Assembly (NCBI RefSeq): GCF_014645195.1
Contig: NZ_BMLK01000009.1
Coordinates: forward strand, 116,291 to 180,290
Origin: Novosphingobium indicum
Lineage (GTDB): Bacteria > Pseudomonadota > Alphaproteobacteria > Sphingomonadales > Sphingomonadaceae
DNA length: 64,000 nt
Direction: 5' to 3'
Shown here piece after piece: positions 41,957 through 51,526 of the stretch. The notes under the pieces are model-generated. The model was not told the DNA's origin. It worked only from the letters and a program-made list of their open reading frames with translations, and did not search any database. The translations under genes and the position numbers were made by a program. How positions within the stretch are numbered: the stretch's first letter is position 1; each line of letters opens with the position of its first letter.

Positions 41957-42763
41957 CTATCTAAACCCCAGACTACGCGAGATCGCCGCCGCTTCTTCCA
42001 GCGTCTGCCGTGCCAGTTCGTCCAGCCTGCCCTGCGCCCGCTCGGTCGGGGCGGCGACGACGAGCGCGCCGACCACGCCGCCGGCGGCATCGCGGATCAC
42101 GCTCGCCGTGCCGGTCACGCCATCGGCGGCCTGATCGACGGTCTGCGCAAAGCCGTCGATCCGCGACTGCTCGATGGCCTGGGTCAGTGCATCGGGATCG
42201 ATTTCGGTGGTCTTGGCAAGGCGCGCCGGCGCCACGCGCTTGAGGTAGGCCGAGACGGCCTCGGGCGAACACGTTGCCAGCAGCGCGCGGCCACCTGCGG
42301 ATGCATAGAACGGGCGGCGATCGCCGATCGTCACCGAATAACGCACTACATTGCGACTTTCGACGAGATCGACATAAGTCACCATGTCGCCCTCGTGGTC
42401 GCCCACCGCGAGCAGAACGGTCTCGCCGGTGCGCTCGCACAGCCGGCGCATGCCTTCGCGGATGAGGTCGGAACTTTGCAAGCGGCGGCGCGCTTCGGTG
42501 AGCGCGCTGCCAAGGCCGAAAGCGCCGGGACCAAGCCGCCAGGCGCCGTCGGACGCGACGACCAGATCCTCGTCGGCCAGGCCCCGCAGCAGGGCGGCAA
42601 GGCTGCTCTTGGGCGTGCCCAGTCGGCGGCTGAGGTCGGCGAGCGAAACCGGCTCGTTGCTCGCGCATAGGGCTTCGAGCAGGCGGATCACGCGTGTCAC
42701 CGACTGCGGACTGCCCGCCCGGCGTTCCTCGGCCGCTCCGATGTCCTGTGCCTCGTTCGTCAA
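41957..42763 (-). CDS. IclR-family transcriptional regulator
   Basis: A 268-residue regulator. The N-terminal winged helix-turn-helix reads SVTRVIRLLEALCASNEPVS and LADLSRRLGTPKSSLAALLRGL. The C-terminal GAF-like effector domain includes YASAGGRALLATCSPEAVSAYL and ends IRDAAGGVVGALVVAAP, as in family members. It lies 7 bp after the LLM flavoprotein gene on the same strand and probably controls it, or controls the neighbouring catabolic genes. Start at ATG 42763. Confidence 0.93.
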   Translation of the reverse strand: MTNEAQDIGAAEERRAGSPQSVTRVIRLLEALCASNEPVSLADLSRRLGTPKSSLAALLRGLADEDLVVASDGAWRLGPGAFGLGSALTEARRRLQSSDLIREGMRRLCERTGETVLLAVGDHEGDMVTYVDLVESRNVVRYSVTIGDRRPFYASAGGRALLATCSPEAVSAYLKRVAPARLAKTTEIDPDALTQAIEQSRIDGFAQTVDQAADGVTGTASVIRDAAGGVVGALVVAAPTERAQGRLDELARQTLEEAAAISRSLGFR

Positions 42764-42770
42764 AATGCCC

Positions 42771-43781
42771 TCACCGGAATGCCGGTATCACTTCCCTTGC
42801 GAAGATGCCCGCATATTCGAGGAAGCGCTCTGCCGGAAGCCCGGGCGGCATCATCATGGTGAAATGCTCCACCGGCGCCTTGTCCAGCAACCGCTTGAAA
42901 TAGGCGATGGCCTCGTCCGGGGTGAGGATCTGCAGGATGCCGCTGGCCTTGAAGGCATCGAGGTCCATCGGCTTGATCGCCGCATCGTCGATGCCGATGG
43001 CCTTGTCCTCGTTCATCCATTCGCCGTAGGAATTGTTGACGTGAAGGAAGTAGGGCGCAAGCTCGTCCATCGCCGCCTGCTTGTCGTGCGCGACGACCAT
43101 CATCAGGCCCTGAATCCAGATCTTGGCGTCTGCCGGGTCCTTGCCCTGCGCTTCCAGCTTCTCGCGGTAGAGCGGCCAGATATCGGCATTGCCGAAATAG
43201 CCGTCGCCGTACTTCGCGACGCGCTCCATCGCCTTGGGGGCGAAACCGCCGATGTAGAGCGGAATCTGGCCCCGGCTCGAAAGCGGATTCACGCTGGCGC
43301 CCTGCACGTTGAAGAACGTGCCTTCGAAATCGACCGTCTCACCGTCCCACAGGCGGCGCACGACATGCAGGAACTCGTCGAAACGGGCGCCGCGCTTCTT
43401 GAAGTCGAGCCCGTGGGCGGAATATTCGCGGGCGCGGTATCCGATCGCCATGCCCATCGCGAGGCGGCCGCCGGAGAGAATATCCAGCACCGCGCAATCC
43501 TCGGCAAACCGCAACGGCTCGTAGAGCGGGCCCAGCGCTATGCCCGCGCCCAAACGCATCCGGCTGGTGCGCGTGGCGATCGCGGAAAGCGCCACCATCG
43601 GCGATGGCATGTAGCCGTCGGCGGCAAGGTGGTGTTCGGGGACCCAGGCCCCGTCAAAGCCCAGCGCCTCGGTTTCCACCACGGCATCGAGCACGTCGCG
43701 ATAGAGCGCTTCGGGCGCGCGGTGCCACGGCGCGGGATTACGGAAATCGTAGAGATAGCCGAAGCCGAGTTTGCCAGTCAT
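42771..43781 (-). CDS. LLM-class flavin-dependent oxidoreductase
   Basis: A 336-residue luciferase-like monooxygenase. The TIM-barrel landmarks are LGFGYLYDFRNP at the start, VPEHHLAADGYMPSPMVALSAIA near 48-70, LGAGIALGPLYEPLRFAEDCAVLD, and GIQLY-type IPLYIGGFAPKAMERVAKYGDG further on. Such enzymes use FMN or F420; no F420 genes are seen here, so FMN is likely. The substrate is unknown. It is the first gene of a two-gene operon with an IclR regulator. Confidence 0.9.
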   Translation of the reverse strand: MTGKLGFGYLYDFRNPAPWHRAPEALYRDVLDAVVETEALGFDGAWVPEHHLAADGYMPSPMVALSAIATRTSRMRLGAGIALGPLYEPLRFAEDCAVLDILSGGRLAMGMAIGYRAREYSAHGLDFKKRGARFDEFLHVVRRLWDGETVDFEGTFFNVQGASVNPLSSRGQIPLYIGGFAPKAMERVAKYGDGYFGNADIWPLYREKLEAQGKDPADAKIWIQGLMMVVAHDKQAAMDELAPYFLHVNNSYGEWMNEDKAIGIDDAAIKPMDLDAFKASGILQILTPDEAIAYFKRLLDKAPVEHFTMMMPPGLPAERFLEYAGIFAREVIPAFR

Positions 43782-43875
43782 GGACGCCCTTCCCGCGATT
43801 GTCGTTGTGGGCGCGACCTTAATGCGCTCGTTCCGCCCCGCAAGGCGCGGGAGCGATCAGTGGCAACCCGCCCCC

Positions 43876-43962
43876 TTCGTCATTGCGAGCAGAGCGAAGC
43901 AATCCAGGGCGGTTTACGCACGCTCTGGATTGCCGCGGCCCTGCGGGCCTCGCAATGACGAA
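43876..43962. repeat. Dispersed repeat of the GTCATTGCGAG/CTCGCAATGAC type
   Basis: TTCGTCATTGCGAGCAGAGC followed by GAAGCAATCCAG forms the left side, and CTCTGGATTGCC then CTCGCAATGACGAA the right, making an imperfect hairpin of about 87 bp. This family of intergenic repeats is widespread in Proteobacteria. It fills most of the gap between the LLM gene and the end of phoB. Confidence 0.75.
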
Positions 43963-44049
43963 TTGTTGGACTATCCTCGCGTTTGGAACTTTACCATCCG
44001 CTCGTGTCGAACGGGAACCCCGGCTAGTCCGCGATGGATGGTTACCCCC

Positions 44050-44736
44050 TCAGGTCACGTCCATTGCATAGCCCGCGGCGCGCACCGTGCGGATCGGGTC
44101 GGTGTCGCCCGGGCGGTTGATCGCTTTGCGCAGACGGCGGATGTGGACGTCCACGGTGCGCTCGTCGATGTCGGAGTCCATGCCCCACACACCGTCGAGG
44201 ATCTGCTGGCGCGACACGACGCGGTTCGGACGCTCCATGAAATAGCGCAGCAGGCGGAATTCGGTGGGGCCCAGATGCAGCGGCTCGCCGCCACGGCGCA
44301 CGCGGTGGCTGGTGGCGTCGAGTTCAATGTCGCCCCACTGCAGCACATTGCCGGTGAGCGACGGGCGCGAACGGCGCAGCAGCGCTTCGATGCGGACAAG
44401 CAGTTCGCGCGGCGAGAACGGCTTGGTGACGTAATCGTCAGCGCCGGTCTTGAAGCCGCGGATCATGTCCTCTTCCTCACCGCGGGCGGTGAGCATGAGG
44501 ATCGGGATCTGCGCGGTGTCCTTGTCCTTGCGGATCTGGCGGCAGACCTCAATGCCGGGCACCTGCTCGATCATCCAGTCGAGCACGATGGCGTCGGGCG
44601 TCTGTTCGCGCACCATCAGCAGCGCTTCCTCGCCATCGCCGGTGGAGCGGACTTCATAGCCCTCGGCGCTCAGGTTCCAGGTGAGCAGCTCGCAGAGCGC
44701 GACGTCGTCCTCGACGACGAGCACGGTGCCGTTCAT
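44050..44736 (-). CDS. phoB: Phosphate regulon response regulator PhoB
   Basis: A 228-residue OmpR/PhoB-family activator with all receiver residues: acidic E9-D10-D11, phospho-acceptor Asp53 (IVLDWMIEQVPG), Thr in MLTARGEEED and Lys in DDYVTKPFSP. The winged helix reads PTEFRLLRYFMERPNRVVSR and DERTVDVHIRRLRKAI. It overlaps phoU by four bases and closes the pst operon. PhoB binds the 11-bp-periodic boxes found upstream of pstS and other genes in this window. Confidence 0.96.
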   Translation of the reverse strand: MNGTVLVVEDDVALCELLTWNLSAEGYEVRSTGDGEEALLMVREQTPDAIVLDWMIEQVPGIEVCRQIRKDKDTAQIPILMLTARGEEEDMIRGFKTGADDYVTKPFSPRELLVRIEALLRRSRPSLTGNVLQWGDIELDATSHRVRRGGEPLHLGPTEFRLLRYFMERPNRVVSRQQILDGVWGMDSDIDERTVDVHIRRLRKAINRPGDTDPIRTVRAAGYAMDVT

Positions 44737-45428
44737 GCGAAGCCTCCGGTATCGTCGGTCTGGCTGTCGCGCTCGGTGCAGTATTCGCCGGTCGCGGCGT
44801 AATAGACCATCTCGGCCACGTTGGTCGCGTGATCGCCGATCCGCTCCAGATTGCGGGCGATGAAGAGCAGCTGCGCGGCGCTGGTGATCGTCGCCGGGTT
44901 CTCCATCATGTGCGTCAGCAGCGAACGGAACAGGGTGTTGTAGAACTGGTCCAGCTTGGCATCGCGGCGGATCACTTCCACCGCCAGCTGCGCATCGCGC
45001 GAGCCGTAGGCGTTGAGAACGTCGCGAACCATGCTCTCGGCGATATCCGCCATCGCGGGCACCAGCGTGACCGGTTCGATCTTGTTGCGGCCTTCCAGCG
45101 CATTGACGCGCTTGGCGATGTTCTTGGCGTAATCGCCGATACGCTCGATGACGCCCGAAATCTTGAGCGCGGCGATCACGTCGCGAAGGTCGTCGGCCAT
45201 CGGTGCGCGCAGGGCGATGGTGCGTACCGCGAGGCGGTCCACCTCGGCCTCCAGCGCATCGAGCTTGGCGTCGGCGGCCACGACCTGGTCGGCCAGTTCA
45301 TCGTCATGCTGGGTCAGCGCGGTGATGGCATCGCGGATGGCGACTTCGGCGAGGCCGCCCATTTCGGCGACGAGACCGCGAAGCTGGCCGATCTCTGAAT
45401 CGAATGCCTTTACGGTATGATCTACCAT
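44733..45428 (-). CDS. phoU: Phosphate signalling regulator PhoU
   Basis: A 231-residue protein made of two three-helix PhoU repeats, each with a metal-cluster motif; KFDSEIGQL-type openings and LERIGDHATNVAEMVYY near the end are characteristic. PhoU connects PstSCAB to PhoR and represses the regulon when phosphate is plentiful. I chose ATG 45428 (MVDHTVKAFD), with GAGAAGGAAAA upstream; the longer frame is unlikely. It lies 13 bp after pstB. Confidence 0.96.
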   Translation of the reverse strand: MVDHTVKAFDSEIGQLRGLVAEMGGLAEVAIRDAITALTQHDDELADQVVAADAKLDALEAEVDRLAVRTIALRAPMADDLRDVIAALKISGVIERIGDYAKNIAKRVNALEGRNKIEPVTLVPAMADIAESMVRDVLNAYGSRDAQLAVEVIRRDAKLDQFYNTLFRSLLTHMMENPATITSAAQLLFIARNLERIGDHATNVAEMVYYAATGEYCTERDSQTDDTGGFA

Positions 45429-45441
45429 GGCGTTTTCCTTC

Positions 45442-46203
45442 TCAGCCGTAGCGGCCGGTGATGTAGTCCTTGGTCTTTTCCTCGCGCGGATTGGTGAAGA
45501 TATCGCTTGTCTCACCATATTCCACGAGATTGCCAAGGTGGAAGAAAGCCGTGCGCTGCGACACGCGCGCGGCTTGCTGCATCGAGTGCGTCACGATGAC
45601 GATCGCGTAGTTTTCCTTGAGCTCGTCGATAAGCTCCTCGATCTTCGCGGTCGCGATCGGGTCAAGCGCCGAACAGGGTTCGTCCATCAGGATGACCTCG
45701 GGGCTCACCGCGATGGCGCGGGCGATGCACAGGCGCTGCTGCTGGCCGCCCGAAAGCGCGGTGCCGGCGTCGGTCAGACGGTCCTTCACCTCTTCCCACA
45801 GGCCCGCCTTGGTCAGCGCGCTTTCGACAACCGCGTCCATGTCTGCCTTGTTTTCGGCAAGGCCATGGATGCGCGGGCCATAGGCGATGTTCTCGTAGAT
45901 CGTCTTGGGGAACGGATTGGGCTTCTGGAACACCATGCCGACGCGGGCGCGCAAGGCCACCGGGTCCATCGAGGCGGCATAGATATCCTCGCCGTCGAGC
46001 AGGATCTCGCCGGTCACGCGGGCGTCGGCGATGGTGTCGTTCATGCGGTTGAGCGAGCGCAGGAACGTCGACTTGCCGCAGCCCGACGGGCCGATGAAGG
46101 CCGTGACGATCCCGTTGTCGATGTCGATCGAGACGTTGTCGATGGCCTTCTTGGGGCCGTAGAAAACGTCGACGTTTCGGGCTGTAAGCTTGGTTTCGTT
46201 CAT
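45442..46203 (-). CDS. pstB: Phosphate ABC transporter ATP-binding protein PstB
   Basis: A 253-residue ABC ATPase. Walker A is GPSGCGKST near residue 38, the signature is [15 protein letters not shown], Walker B is [14 protein letters not shown], and the switch His is in [12 protein letters not shown]. The C-terminus is the typical DYITGRYG. It powers high-affinity phosphate uptake with PstA and PstC. It follows pstA by 4 bp. Confidence 0.97.
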   Translation of the reverse strand: MNETKLTARNVDVFYGPKKAIDNVSIDIDNGIVTAFIGPSGCGKSTFLRSLNRMNDTIADARVTGEILLDGEDIYAASMDPVALRARVGMVFQKPNPFPKTIYENIAYGPRIHGLAENKADMDAVVESALTKAGLWEEVKDRLTDAGTALSGGQQQRLCIARAIAVSPEVILMDEPCSALDPIATAKIEELIDELKENYAIVIVTHSMQQAARVSQRTAFFHLGNLVEYGETSDIFTNPREEKTKDYITGRYG

Positions 46204-46207
46204 GTCC

Positions 46208-47095
46208 CTACCAGCGCACTTCGAACTTGTTTCGAAGGTAGATCGCGATGCCGTTCATCGCCAGCAGGAAGACCAGCAGGACGATAATGGCGGCGGATGT
46301 ATTCTGGACGAAACCGGTATCGATTTCGTCCGACCACAGGAAAATCTGCATCGGCAGCACGCTGGAAGGATCGGTGACCCCGCCCGGAGGCGTAACGACG
46401 AAGGCGCGCATGCCGATCATCAGCAGCGGCGCGGTCTCGCCAAGTGCGCGGGCCATGCCGATGATGGTGCCGGTAAGGATGCCGGGCAGCGCCAGCGGCA
46501 GCACGTGGTGGAACACCGTCTGCACCTTGCTCGCGCCCACGGCGAGCGCGGCGTCGCGGATCGAAGGCGGCACGGCCTTGATCGCGTTGCGGCCGGAAAT
46601 CACGATCACCGGCATCGTCATCAGCGCCAGCGTCAGGCCGCCGACCAGCGGCGAGGAACGCGGCATGTCGAGCGTGTTGATGAACACGGCGAGGCCCAGC
46701 AGGCCGAAGATGATCGAAGGCACCGCGGCGAGATTGTTGATCGACACCTCGACGAGGTCGATCCAGCGGTTCTTCGGGGCGAACTCTTCCAGATAGATCG
46801 CGGCGAGCACGCCCATCGGGAACGAGAGCAGCAGCGTGACGAGCATCGTCAGCAGCGAGCCCTTGGTCGCGCCCCACACGCCGGCGACATCGGGCGAAGT
46901 CGAATCCGTGCCCGACAGGAAGTCCCAGTCGAGCCCGCCCAGACCGTTCTTGAGCATGATGAACAGCAGCAGCGCGAGAAACGCCAGCGACAGCACGATG
47001 GCGCCGAGCCCGAGCAGCTTGAAGCGGCGTTCTGCGGCGTTGCGGCGCTCGATGCGCCTGGTGGCCACGTCCGTTTGCCAGTGCGGATTAGTCAT
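46208..47095 (-). CDS. pstA: Phosphate ABC transporter permease PstA
   Basis: A 295-residue inner-membrane permease with six predicted helices. The conserved coupling segment [25 protein letters not shown] (read in part) precedes [16 protein letters not shown], both diagnostic of PstA. Its start overlaps the pstC end by 8 bases. It forms the phosphate channel with PstC. Confidence 0.96.
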   Translation of the reverse strand: MTNPHWQTDVATRRIERRNAAERRFKLLGLGAIVLSLAFLALLLFIMLKNGLGGLDWDFLSGTDSTSPDVAGVWGATKGSLLTMLVTLLLSFPMGVLAAIYLEEFAPKNRWIDLVEVSINNLAAVPSIIFGLLGLAVFINTLDMPRSSPLVGGLTLALMTMPVIVISGRNAIKAVPPSIRDAALAVGASKVQTVFHHVLPLALPGILTGTIIGMARALGETAPLLMIGMRAFVVTPPGGVTDPSSVLPMQIFLWSDEIDTGFVQNTSAAIIVLLVFLLAMNGIAIYLRNKFEVRW

Positions 47096-48461
47096 AAGCT
47101 TCCCGGAACTTCTTCACGACCCGAAGGGCGATGATGTTGAGCACCAGCGTGACGATGAACAGCACCAGCCCCAGCGCAAAGGCCGAAAGCGTCTTGGGGC
47201 TGTTGAACTCCTGGTCGCCGGTGAGCATCTGCACGATCTGGTAGGTTACCGTCGTCATCGAGGCGAACGGATTGGCCGAAAGGCGCGCAGCGGCGCCGGC
47301 GGCCATGACCACGATCATGGTTTCGCCGATCGCGCGGCTGATCGCCAGCATGACACCGGCAACGATGCCGGGCAGCGCGGCGGGCAGCAGTACCTTCTTG
47401 ATGGTTTCCGATTTGGTCGCGCCCAGCGCCAGCGAACCGTCGCTCATCGCGCGCGGCACCGCGGCGAGCGCATCGTCGGCCATCGAGGAGACGAACGGGA
47501 TGATCATCACGCCCATCACCAGACCGGCCGCGAGTGCGCTCTCGGTCGAGGGATTGGCCATGCCGAGCGTCGCGCCAAAGTCGCGGATGATCGGCGCCAC
47601 GGTGAGCGCCGCGAAATAGCCGTAGACGACGGTTGGAATGCCCGCGAGGATCTCGAGGATCGGCTTCACCCAGCGGCGGACCCGGTGCGAGGCATACTGC
47701 GTCAGGAAGATCGCGCTCATCAGGCCAAGCGGAATGGCAACAACCATGGCGATGATCGCGCCGATGTAGATCGTGCCCCAGAACAACGGCACCGCACCGA
47801 AGTTGTCGTCGATATCGGTGCCGATGGCATTGCCCGGCGACCAGTGCGTACCGGTGAGGAAGGCGATCGGCGAGACGTCCTTGAAGAACATCCCGGCCTC
47901 GAACAGCAGCGAGGCGACAATGCCGAACGTGGTCAGGATCGCCATCAGCGAGGCCAGCAGCAGCAGACCAAGCACGGCGCGCTCGACATGGGTTCGGGCG
48001 CGGAAATCCGGACGGATGCGCGTGAAACCGAAAGCGCCGCCGGCAAAGGCGACGATACCGATGATCAGCGCCCCGATCAGGCCATAACGCGTCGTCGCCG
48101 CACGCAGAGGCTCGGCAATCGTGCGCGCTTCCGGGTTGAAGGCCGCGGCATCCGGATTGGCTGCGAGCGTGCGGGCTTCTGCCATGATCGCATTGCGGTG
48201 CATGGCGTCGGCCGGCAGCGAGGCGGCAGCCGGATCGGCCATGACCACCCCGTCGACCAGCCCCGGCATGATCGCGGACCAGGCGGTCCAGGCGATCAGT
48301 GCCGGAACGATAATCCACAGCGCCATATGCCAGCCGTGGTAATTGGGCATCGAATGCATCGAGCCCCGGCCGGAATATAGCAGCCGCGCCCGGCCTCGTG
48401 CGGCAAACCAGCCGACAAGGCCCAGGCCGATAACGGCCAGGAGAACCCCCGTGAGAATCAT
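47088..48461 (-). CDS. pstC: Phosphate ABC transporter permease PstC
   Basis: A 457-residue permease, longer than the ~320-residue enterobacterial PstC. The extra N-terminal ~140 residues contain two or three hydrophobic segments and a soluble stretch (DPAAASLPADAMHRNAIMA), as seen in many alphaproteobacterial PstC proteins. The core has VVYGYFAALTVAPIIRDFG, DGSLALGATKSETIKKVLLP and ISRAIGETMIVVMAAGA. It starts 20 bp after pstS. Confidence 0.95.
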   Translation of the reverse strand: MILTGVLLAVIGLGLVGWFAARGRARLLYSGRGSMHSMPNYHGWHMALWIIVPALIAWTAWSAIMPGLVDGVVMADPAAASLPADAMHRNAIMAEARTLAANPDAAAFNPEARTIAEPLRAATTRYGLIGALIIGIVAFAGGAFGFTRIRPDFRARTHVERAVLGLLLLASLMAILTTFGIVASLLFEAGMFFKDVSPIAFLTGTHWSPGNAIGTDIDDNFGAVPLFWGTIYIGAIIAMVVAIPLGLMSAIFLTQYASHRVRRWVKPILEILAGIPTVVYGYFAALTVAPIIRDFGATLGMANPSTESALAAGLVMGVMIIPFVSSMADDALAAVPRAMSDGSLALGATKSETIKKVLLPAALPGIVAGVMLAISRAIGETMIVVMAAGAAARLSANPFASMTTVTYQIVQMLTGDQEFNSPKTLSAFALGLVLFIVTLVLNIIALRVVKKFREAYD

Positions 48462-48481
48462 GACTGGCCGTCAAGTCCTTC

Positions 48482-49528
48482 TTACTTGAGCACAGAAGGA
48501 TCGAGCGGGGTCATGTTGGCAATGACTTCCGCGTTCTTCGCGCGGACGTCATCGGGTGAAATGACCATGCCCTTCTTCTTGAGCAGGCCGTCCGGTCCCC
48601 AGACCTTGGGCCATTCGTTGATGTAAGCCTGCAGCCCCTGGATCGGCGCAAGGTGCTGCTTCTTCACGTAGATGTAGAGCGGACGGGCGCCGGGATAGCT
48701 GAAATCCGAGATGGACTCGTAGGTCGGCTCGACGTTCGAAAGCGGCACGCCCTTGAGCTTGTCGGCGTTTTCTTCGAGGAACGAATAACCGAAGATGCCG
48801 ATAGCCTTGGGGTTCTGCGAGATCTTCTGAACGATCAGGTTGTCGTTCTCACCCGCATCGACATAGGGGCCGTCTTCGCGGATCTGGTGGCAGGTCTGCT
48901 CGTACTTTTCCTTGTCGCTGTCCTTCAGCGCCTTCATCGCATCGTCGGTCTTGCAACCGGCTTCGAGGATCAGCTCCTTGAGTGCGTCACGCGTACCCGA
49001 GGTCGAGGGCGGACCGTAAACGAGGATCGGCTCGTTGGGCAGCGACGGGTTCACATCGCTCCAGGTCTTGGCGGTGTTGGGCTTGCCATAGGGATTGGCG
49101 GCCAGCGCCTTGTAGATGTCGGTCGGCGTCAGCATCATGCCCGGGCCGTCCTTCGATTCCGCGAAAGCAATGCCGTCGATGCCGACCTGGATTTCGACGA
49201 TCTCGGTGACACCGTTCTTCTGGCACAGTTCGTATTCGGACTTCTTCATCCGGCGCGAGGCATCCTCGACGTCCGGGTGCTGGGCGCCGACGCCGGCGCA
49301 GAACAGCTTCATGCCCGCACCGGTGCCGGTCGATTCGATCACCGGCGACTTGGAGCCGCTGGTCTTGGCGAACTGTTCGGCCACGGCGGTGGCGAAGGGA
49401 TAGACGGTCGAGGAACCGACGGCGGTCACATAGTCGCGGGCGCCGGAGCCGGTACCGCCCGAACCGCCACAAGCGCTGAGCGCAAACGCGGACACTGCGG
49501 TGAAAATGATAGTCTTGGTGGAACGCAT
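48482..49528 (-). CDS. pstS: Phosphate-binding protein PstS (lipoprotein)
   Basis: A 348-residue periplasmic binding protein. The signal peptide MRSTKTIIFTAVSAFALSAC ends in a lipobox with lipidated Cys20. Phosphate-contact segments are VGSSTVYPFATAVAEQF near the N-terminus, ESTGTGAGMKLFCAG, and GPPSTSGTRDALKELI; these Ser, Thr, Asp and Arg residues bind phosphate in the family. It is the first gene of pstSCAB-phoU-phoB. A three-unit Pho box lies upstream at 49577-49605. Confidence 0.96.
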   Translation of the reverse strand: MRSTKTIIFTAVSAFALSACGGSGGTGSGARDYVTAVGSSTVYPFATAVAEQFAKTSGSKSPVIESTGTGAGMKLFCAGVGAQHPDVEDASRRMKKSEYELCQKNGVTEIVEIQVGIDGIAFAESKDGPGMMLTPTDIYKALAANPYGKPNTAKTWSDVNPSLPNEPILVYGPPSTSGTRDALKELILEAGCKTDDAMKALKDSDKEKYEQTCHQIREDGPYVDAGENDNLIVQKISQNPKAIGIFGYSFLEENADKLKGVPLSNVEPTYESISDFSYPGARPLYIYVKKQHLAPIQGLQAYINEWPKVWGPDGLLKKKGMVISPDDVRAKNAEVIANMTPLDPSVLK

Positions 49529-49576
49529 AAGTCTTACCCCTTGGGCTTTATCCTGGAACGCCCCTATTGGGGTACA

Positions 49577-49605
49577 ATGACACTTCCATGACGAAGACGT
49601 GACAT
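49577..49605 (-). promoter_or_regulatory. Pho box of the pst operon
   Basis: Read on the minus strand, the units ATGTCAC, TCGTCAT and GTGTCAT are spaced exactly 11 bp apart by the four-base spacers GTCT and GGAA. They match CTGTCAT at 5, 5 and 6 of 7 positions. The box ends 49 bp before the pstS start. It serves as the in-window reference for the other Pho-box calls. Confidence 0.8.
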
Positions 49606-49783
49606 TGCCTTCTTGTCCCTGAATTTATTGAGAAACCTTGGTTTTCAGCAATTTTTCCAAAGCGCGAACCGGAGCGGCAGGACCATTTTGACTCGATAGC
49701 GGCAAGGCCCCGCCTCTAGGTCCCGGACGATCCGGTTGCAAGCGCGGACGGCATTTTCAGGTGCCGTCCGCGCCGGATTCGCA

Positions 49784-51166
49784 TCAGAAATCGATCTGCG
49801 CGCGCATCGCCACGACGTCGACAGCGTAAGACGTATCGCCGCTCGCAGTCGGATAGATCGCGTCCTTGTACTGCAGGCGCGAGTAGTCGAGCATGATCTT
49901 GGTATAGGCCGTCTGCGACCAGTTCAGCGAGAACTGGTAGGCGTTCTGCGTACCGCCGACGATACCCGCATCGGTAAGGTCGAGATGGTCGTAGCGCGCG
50001 TTGATCTCGATCGCGCCGATGCCGCCCTTGTCGAAGCCCTTCACCGGCTTCACGCGATCATAGACGCCGTTCTTGTAGCCGCGGCTGTCACCCTTGGTCA
50101 GGAAGTAGCCGGCCTCGACATAGCCGCCGAAGAACGTGGGGTCGGGCATTCCGGTGCGCGCGACCTTCTGCCAGTAGGTTTCCGCCGCCGCGTGGAAGCG
50201 GCCGGAAATCATCGCCGTTTCGAGGCCGATGCCGCGTTCGCTCTTGGCCGAAAAGGCGCGCGTATCGATGAAACGTTCGCTGGTGAAGTGTTCGAACGGA
50301 CGCTGGCGGTAGCGGATGGTCGAACCGTTCTCGTAGTCCGCATAGTGGAACGAACCGCCGAAGTGCAGCTGCGTATCGCCGATCTTGGGCATGTAGACGG
50401 CGCGCGTGTCGACGCTCCAGTTCTTGTTGGGCGTCGCCGTGTAGTTGTCGGTAAACACACCGCCCTGCAACAGTACGTCGCCCTTTTCGTATTCCACCGA
50501 TGCACCGATGCGGCGCTCGAAGTTGAAGGCGTCCGTCAATGCAGCACGTTCCATGAACGAGGTATGCAGGCTGCTCGAAAGCTCCTCGAAGCCCTGGAAC
50601 GTGTTGAACTGCCCGATCTTGAAGGTCAGGTCCTTGTGGCTGAAGCTGAGATAGGCGTCGGTCAGGATCGTGGTCGAACCGGCGAAGTCGGCTTCGATCT
50701 TGTAGCCCACACCGCCCGGCATGCTGCCCTCGGCGCGCAGACGCGCACGGCGCACTTCGCTGCCGAAGCCGTCGTCGCGACCCGTCGAATTCGGCGCGTT
50801 GTCCACGCCGGCATCGATGTTGACGCGGCCGCCGAGCTTGAACTTCCAGCCACCCTCGCCTTCGATCTGCGGTGCGCCCTTCCACGTGACCTTCACCGGC
50901 GGTGCCTTGTCGGCGGAAGCCTTTGCCGCAACTGCGGTCTCGGTCGCAGCCTGCGCTACCTTGTTCGCCGTCTCCGCCTGGGCCTGCGCGGTGGCCAGCT
51001 CGGCCTCAAGCGAATCGATCCGCTGCGCCATCGCCTGCATCTGGGCGCGCATGGCGACCAGCTCTTCCTGAACCGATGCCGCATCGGCGGCACTTGCCTG
51101 AGTCGGCAGTGCCCACCCGGCGGAAACCGCCAGTGCCACAGCCGAAATACGAAGCGTTTTCCTCAC
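49784..51166 (-). CDS. OprO/OprP-type (phosphate-selective) porin 1
   Basis: A 460-residue outer-membrane porin. It has a GTG start with GGAGGACC upstream, a signal peptide cleaved near QASA (26 residues), and a coiled-coil trimerisation segment to about residue 85 (MRAQMQAMAQRIDSLEAELA). The 16-strand-type barrel opens at KFKLGGRVNIDAGVDN and ends with an aromatic terminus (MRAQIDF). The barrel belongs to the phosphate/pyrophosphate porin family (PF07396). Its place beside pstS and a Pho box upstream support phosphate uptake. It has a close paralogue at 52367-53770; an IS element now lies between them. Confidence 0.93.
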   Translation of the reverse strand: MRKTLRISAVALAVSAGWALPTQASAADAASVQEELVAMRAQMQAMAQRIDSLEAELATAQAQAETANKVAQAATETAVAAKASADKAPPVKVTWKGAPQIEGEGGWKFKLGGRVNIDAGVDNAPNSTGRDDGFGSEVRRARLRAEGSMPGGVGYKIEADFAGSTTILTDAYLSFSHKDLTFKIGQFNTFQGFEELSSSLHTSFMERAALTDAFNFERRIGASVEYEKGDVLLQGGVFTDNYTATPNKNWSVDTRAVYMPKIGDTQLHFGGSFHYADYENGSTIRYRQRPFEHFTSERFIDTRAFSAKSERGIGLETAMISGRFHAAAETYWQKVARTGMPDPTFFGGYVEAGYFLTKGDSRGYKNGVYDRVKPVKGFDKGGIGAIEINARYDHLDLTDAGIVGGTQNAYQFSLNWSQTAYTKIMLDYSRLQYKDAIYPTASGDTSYAVDVVAMRAQIDF

Positions 51167-51203
51167 TTTTTTGGGTCCTCCATGAACCTTCGATTACATT
51201 TCG

Positions 51204-51243
51204 CTGACGCCCGTATGACTGCATTGTTACGGCTAAATGACAC
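51204..51243 (-). promoter_or_regulatory. Pho box of porin 1, four 11-bp-spaced units
   Basis: On the minus strand GTGTCAT, CCGTAAC, CAGTCAT and GCGTCAG follow each other at exact 11-bp spacing. They match CTGTCAT at 6, 4, 6 and 4 of 7 positions. The array ends 38 bp before the GTG start of the porin. Confidence 0.7.
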
Positions 51244-51420
51244 TCCGCCTGCAGTTCGATCTACTTAAACTATATACCATGGAATATAGTATTACCAATC
51301 CCCGGTAAGCCACGCACACACACGGTTAGGCGCGTCCGGCTTCACAACGATGGCGGAACGGGCGTCGCAACCCGCAGGAAAGGCGCTGCAACGCAAATCG
51401 CCCCCGGCCGGGGTTCCCCC

Positions 51421-51453
51421 CGGAGGAGAGGGAACCAATCCCCCTCTCCTCCG
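51421..51453. terminator. Strong hairpin between porin 1 and the IS element
   Basis: A perfect 12-bp stem (51421-51432 with 51442-51453) encloses a 9-base loop. It lies in the region that would have been the 3' end of the porin 2 transcript before the IS arrived, so a terminator is plausible. No T tract follows on either strand. The rest of 51244-51526 contains C- and G-rich runs and no gene. Confidence 0.45.
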
Positions 51454-51526
51454 AGGTCCCCAGCCAAAGGCGATGTCACGTGGCCGTTCCGGAAACCGGC
51501 ACGGCCTTCAGGCGCCGAGACGCCTA